The translations under genes and the position numbers were made by a program. Positions 12,641-14,993 of a stretch of DNA of 14,993 bases are shown piece after piece. Where the stretch lies: contig DATEMK010000568.1 of NCBI GenBank assembly GCA_035275625.1, positions 1 through 14,993 of the forward strand. The letters are read 5' to 3'. This DNA is from DATEMK01 sp035275625. Its GTDB lineage: Bacteria > Bacteroidota > Bacteroidia > AKYH767-A > OLB10. Position 1 is the first letter of the stretch. Each line of letters opens with the position of its first letter. Under the pieces are notes generated by a model. That model had not been told where the DNA came from and searched no databases. It saw only the letters and a list, made by a program, of their open reading frames with translations.

Positions 12641-13813
12641 TTACAATTTCCCTGCGGGAACGGTACCGTTCATAATTGCTTCTGTTTGTACGGTAGTAAA
12701 TGCATTATCAAAAAGATTTTTGTAATCGTGACAGCAGCGAAACAGGTCGGCAATATAATGCATGCGCTCAGCAAGGTTAGCCCAGTCGGTTGCACCGCTT
12801 TCAACAGTACTGTCGGTGGAGGGGTCAACTTTGGTGAGCAAATCAAGAAGATCAGGATAGGCAAGATGAATTAAATTTTCAGGGTAGGGCATTGACAAAT
12901 CGCTGCCTAACTGCATGCATTTACCAGGGGGCAATGTCAGTGTCATCATGTGCGCTGTAATTACCTTGCGAAAATCCATTTGCATTCGTTGCACCAGTGA
13001 TTCAATGGCTTTGTCAAATAAAGTAGTTATGCGAAAAAGAGATTGCAAGAACAAGAGTAGTCTTGTCCATAAACCCAGGCCAGGAAATAACTGATCTGAA
13101 AGTTTGCTTTTTATTTCCTTCAGGGGAGGCAATGATGCATTCAGCGCTTCGGCAATTTCAGGCTGCAGGCGGGTTTGCTCATGAAAGCCGACACAAAGAT
13201 TTGCAAACAGGTTTAATTGAGTTTTCTTAACGGGGTCGCTTTCAAAAAAAGCAGTGTAATATGCGCTGAAACCCCTTCGGAGATATTCCTGTCCTGATGG
13301 CGGAGGTCCGGTGCCCAGGTGCGCACAGAAGCTGTCAATGTTTTTTTGTTCGTAAACGGCATCACCGCAGCATGCATTTATAAACAGGGAAAACTCCCGC
13401 GCAATTTCTTCAAACACTTTTTTATTTCCGCGTGCTACTGCATTACCGGCCTGAGAGGCTGCTGAGTTTATAAGGGCAGTCAGTACATCTTTGCGAATAA
13501 TATCATGACTAAGCTTTGCCCCTGCTTTCAAAGCAAGGTCAACAACCAGCGATAATTCGGCCTCCATGCCGGTTTTATTTTTCACCAGGTTTTCAAGAGA
13601 ACGCTGCAAGTCTTCGCGCCTTATGGTTTGTCCTGCTTGTTTGGATGCCCACGTGGCGAATGTACACCAGTTGGCGCCCTCGCCCATCCGGTTTGCAAAC
13701 ACGGTGAAGAGCATGCAGTAACATTGTGTAATTTGTAAATTGCGTATAACGGGATCAGCAAGGGATGCAATGCTGTCTATTTTTTCAACCGTAATCCAGT
13801 TATTTAAAGGCAT
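12641..13813 (-). CDS. Uncharacterised 390-residue protein
   Basis: The frame is long, regular in codon use and starts at ATG 13813 (MPLNNWITVEKID). It has no signal peptide. The most distinctive part is near residues 24-71: LRNLQITQCYCMLF-type helix, then NRMGEGANWCTFATWASKQAG and QTIRREDLQRS. From memory, similar GANW-TFA-WAS-QAG stretches occur in uncharacterised actinobacterial and other proteins; this was not searched. The protein is largely helical, with Cys pairs (ACCGD near 147, RCCHDY near 363). A hydrophobic stretch GLWTRLLLFLQSLFRITTLF near 245-265 could be a buried or membrane-touching helix. Part of the gene is GC-rich (36 of 60 bases at 13261-13320). No catalytic motif is obvious. 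It is a lone minus-strand gene between repeats, and its function is unknown. Confidence 0.78.
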   Translation of the reverse strand: MPLNNWITVEKIDSIASLADPVIRNLQITQCYCMLFTVFANRMGEGANWCTFATWASKQAGQTIRREDLQRSLENLVKNKTGMEAELSLVVDLALKAGAKLSHDIIRKDVLTALINSAASQAGNAVARGNKKVFEEIAREFSLFINACCGDAVYEQKNIDSFCAHLGTGPPPSGQEYLRRGFSAYYTAFFESDPVKKTQLNLFANLCVGFHEQTRLQPEIAEALNASLPPLKEIKSKLSDQLFPGLGLWTRLLLFLQSLFRITTLFDKAIESLVQRMQMDFRKVITAHMMTLTLPPGKCMQLGSDLSMPYPENLIHLAYPDLLDLLTKVDPSTDSTVESGATDWANLAERMHYIADLFRCCHDYKNLFDNAFTTVQTEAIMNGTVPAGKL

Positions 13814-13880
13814 TATTGAACATTATTTTTTTACAAGAGTATTGTATACTTTCTGAGCCTCCCCATTTTTTTGAAAATTC

Positions 13881-13912
13881 AGAGACGAAAATAAAGTTTT
13901 TAATTTAATTTA
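13881..13912 (+). repeat. AT-rich dispersed repeat, copy 9
   Basis: AGAGACGAAAATAAAG followed by TTTTTAATTTAATTTA is almost the same as copies 2 and 3 and is followed by AATGCA like copies 3 and 7. A weak second member may start at 13969, 88 nt on. Confidence 0.7.
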
Positions 13913-14128
13913 TCAATGCATGCCGGTTTTTTTGCGCCCTTATTGGTGTTGTGTACGGGACAATGATCAGAGACATCAACAAGTTTCCATTACATCATTT
14001 ATGTAATTTCCGGATTTGTGCCTGGCAACGGAGGTGAACACGTATATTTGGCTGGGAGAATATTCCCCTTTACTGCTCAATTTTACTATTGTTTTTTATC
14101 TGCCGGGCACGTAAGAAATATAAAAATT

Positions 14129-14136
14129 TAGTTTTG
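14129..14136 (+). promoter_or_regulatory. Candidate -7 box for the final T9SS-sorted protein
   Basis: TAGTTTTG fits TAnnTTTG and precedes the ATG at 14226 by 89 nt, giving a leader of about 80 nt. No -33 TTG lies at the right spacing. Confidence 0.3.
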
Positions 14137-14225
14137 CTTTAATGCATCTTAACTGCAATTTTGCTTTATTAATCAGGATAATTCAAAATTTTAAATAAAA
14201 ATTCTAATTGTAAACTCACTGCAAA

Positions 14226-14993
14226 ATGAAAAGAAAATTCGCCTGGACTGCTCTCGCAGCCGTAATTTATTTAAACACCCATGCACAAATTTCTCTTGAA
14301 CATGTGTATCCGAACTCGGGATACTTTAAGGTGGAATTAACACCCGGATATCCATCGGGAAATGCATTTGGGTGTAATTATTTATACCTTGTGAACCTTG
14401 AAATTGACGGAGAAAAATACGTGGATATAGACAAGGTCAGCCGGCATTTATACTTCTATAATTTAAACCACACGCTATTTAAAACAATTGACTACTCCAA
14501 TGTGTACAACAGCATCGGAGAGTATCCGTATGAGGACGAAATTGGCAGTTCGGTCATGTATATTTCACAGCAACTTTTTGATCCCGATCCGGCCATTGAA
14601 TTCCTGTACACTTTTAACCGGTATTATTATAACACTACTTCCAACAGAGCCATTACACAAATTGTCAAAGAAAATGGTTCTATACTATTTTCTGATTCAG
14701 CAGCGCCTCTCGTAAAATTCAATTTTCACAATCAATATTACCCTATTTACAATACTGTTAACGGGACAAAAATGATTTTAAGCAATATAGACGGAACAGC
14801 GGAGGTTTTTTCTCTTCCCGGAACTTTTTCTACCAGTATTGCCTCTAATAATATTATGGGTGAAAATGCGGAAATGAACCTTTTTCCAAATCCTGCAATA
14901 AACCACGGCATTTTAACAATAAACTATAAATTACCGGATAATATAAAAACAGCAGTATTAATTGTCACAGACGCACAGGGTAAACAATTAAAC
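14226..14993 (+). CDS. T9SS-sorted secreted protein, 3' end cut by the window
   Basis: The frame opens at ATG 14226 and stays open for 256 codons to the last base, so the stop codon lies beyond the window. A signal peptide (MKRKFAWTALAAVIYLN, ending THAQ near residue 20) precedes a strand-rich body with many Tyr, Asn and Phe and no recognised enzymatic motif. From Asn218 the sequence NLFPNPAINHGILTINY and TAVLIVTDAQGK is a typical start of a T9SS type A sorting domain. About 40-50 residues are therefore probably missing at the C-terminus. The protein would pass through Sec and then the type IX system to the cell surface or medium. It diverges from the 390-residue protein gene across a 412-nt gap. 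Confidence 0.85.
   Translation, partial: MKRKFAWTALAAVIYLNTHAQISLEHVYPNSGYFKVELTPGYPSGNAFGCNYLYLVNLEIDGEKYVDIDKVSRHLYFYNLNHTLFKTIDYSNVYNSIGEYPYEDEIGSSVMYISQQLFDPDPAIEFLYTFNRYYYNTTSNRAITQIVKENGSILFSDSAAPLVKFNFHNQYYPIYNTVNGTKMILSNIDGTAEVFSLPGTFSTSIASNNIMGENAEMNLFPNPAINHGILTINYKLPDNIKTAVLIVTDAQGKQLN

Larger units (their letters stand above)
13814..14225. other. Intergenic region with repeat copy 9, no gene seen
   Basis: These 412 nt separate two divergent genes. They contain repeat copy 9 (13881-13912), a possible degenerate partner starting AGAGACATCAAC (13969), a 7-bp hairpin ATTACAT/ATGTAAT (13989-14007) and a -7 box TAGTTTTG (14129-14136). On the minus strand TACTCTTG-like sequence lies about 25 nt ahead of the 13813 start, one base off the consensus. 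Confidence 0.55.

Overview
The window looks like chromosomal DNA of a Bacteroidota bacterium (Cytophagales/Chitinophagales-like; no finer placement is possible from sequence alone). The evidence is two proteins with signal peptides and type IX secretion (T9SS) type A C-terminal sorting domains, a SiaB/SiaC (DUF1987) pair, a 7TMR-DISM histidine kinase, Bacteroidota-style promoter boxes (TAnnTTTG) ahead of several genes, and almost no Shine-Dalgarno sequences.

Layout. 1-1060: two-gene operon for a SiaB-like kinase and its SiaC-like phosphoprotein. 1075-1710 (minus): secreted protein of unknown function. 1815-3218: T9SS-exported beta-propeller-like protein, followed at once by a 5'-truncated LuxR-type response-regulator remnant. 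3526-5350: an AT-rich, accessory-looking stretch with a 123-bp inverted-repeat element, a glycosyltransferase-like gene and an outer-membrane beta-barrel gene broken by a frameshift near its 3' end. 5661-6059 (minus): small orphan gene with a good promoter, next to a palindrome-rich, stop-poor segment (6124-6297). 6356-7222: class I SAM-dependent methyltransferase. 7617-10813: patatin-like phospholipase followed by a 7TMR-DISM sensor kinase, probably co-transcribed. 10966-11196 (minus): small XRE-type regulator with a dyad-rich upstream region and a divergent candidate small-RNA locus ending in an intrinsic terminator. 11654-12376 (minus): lipoprotein. 12641-13813 (minus): uncharacterised 390-residue protein. 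14226 to the window end: second T9SS-sorted protein, cut by the window edge.

The most unusual structure lies between the genes. An AT-rich repeat of about 30 bp (core GGAGACGAAAATAAAG followed by a T/A run) occurs nine times, always on the same strand whatever the direction of the flanking genes. Eight copies form four doublets, one per intergenic region, spaced about 108-124 bp; the ninth has a doubtful degenerate partner. Some doublets carry hairpins whose arms differ while the inner CC(C/G)-TTTT-(C/G)GG portion is kept. The genes do not form one obvious pathway: the window reads as several small signalling, envelope and secretion units separated by repeat-bearing intergenic DNA.
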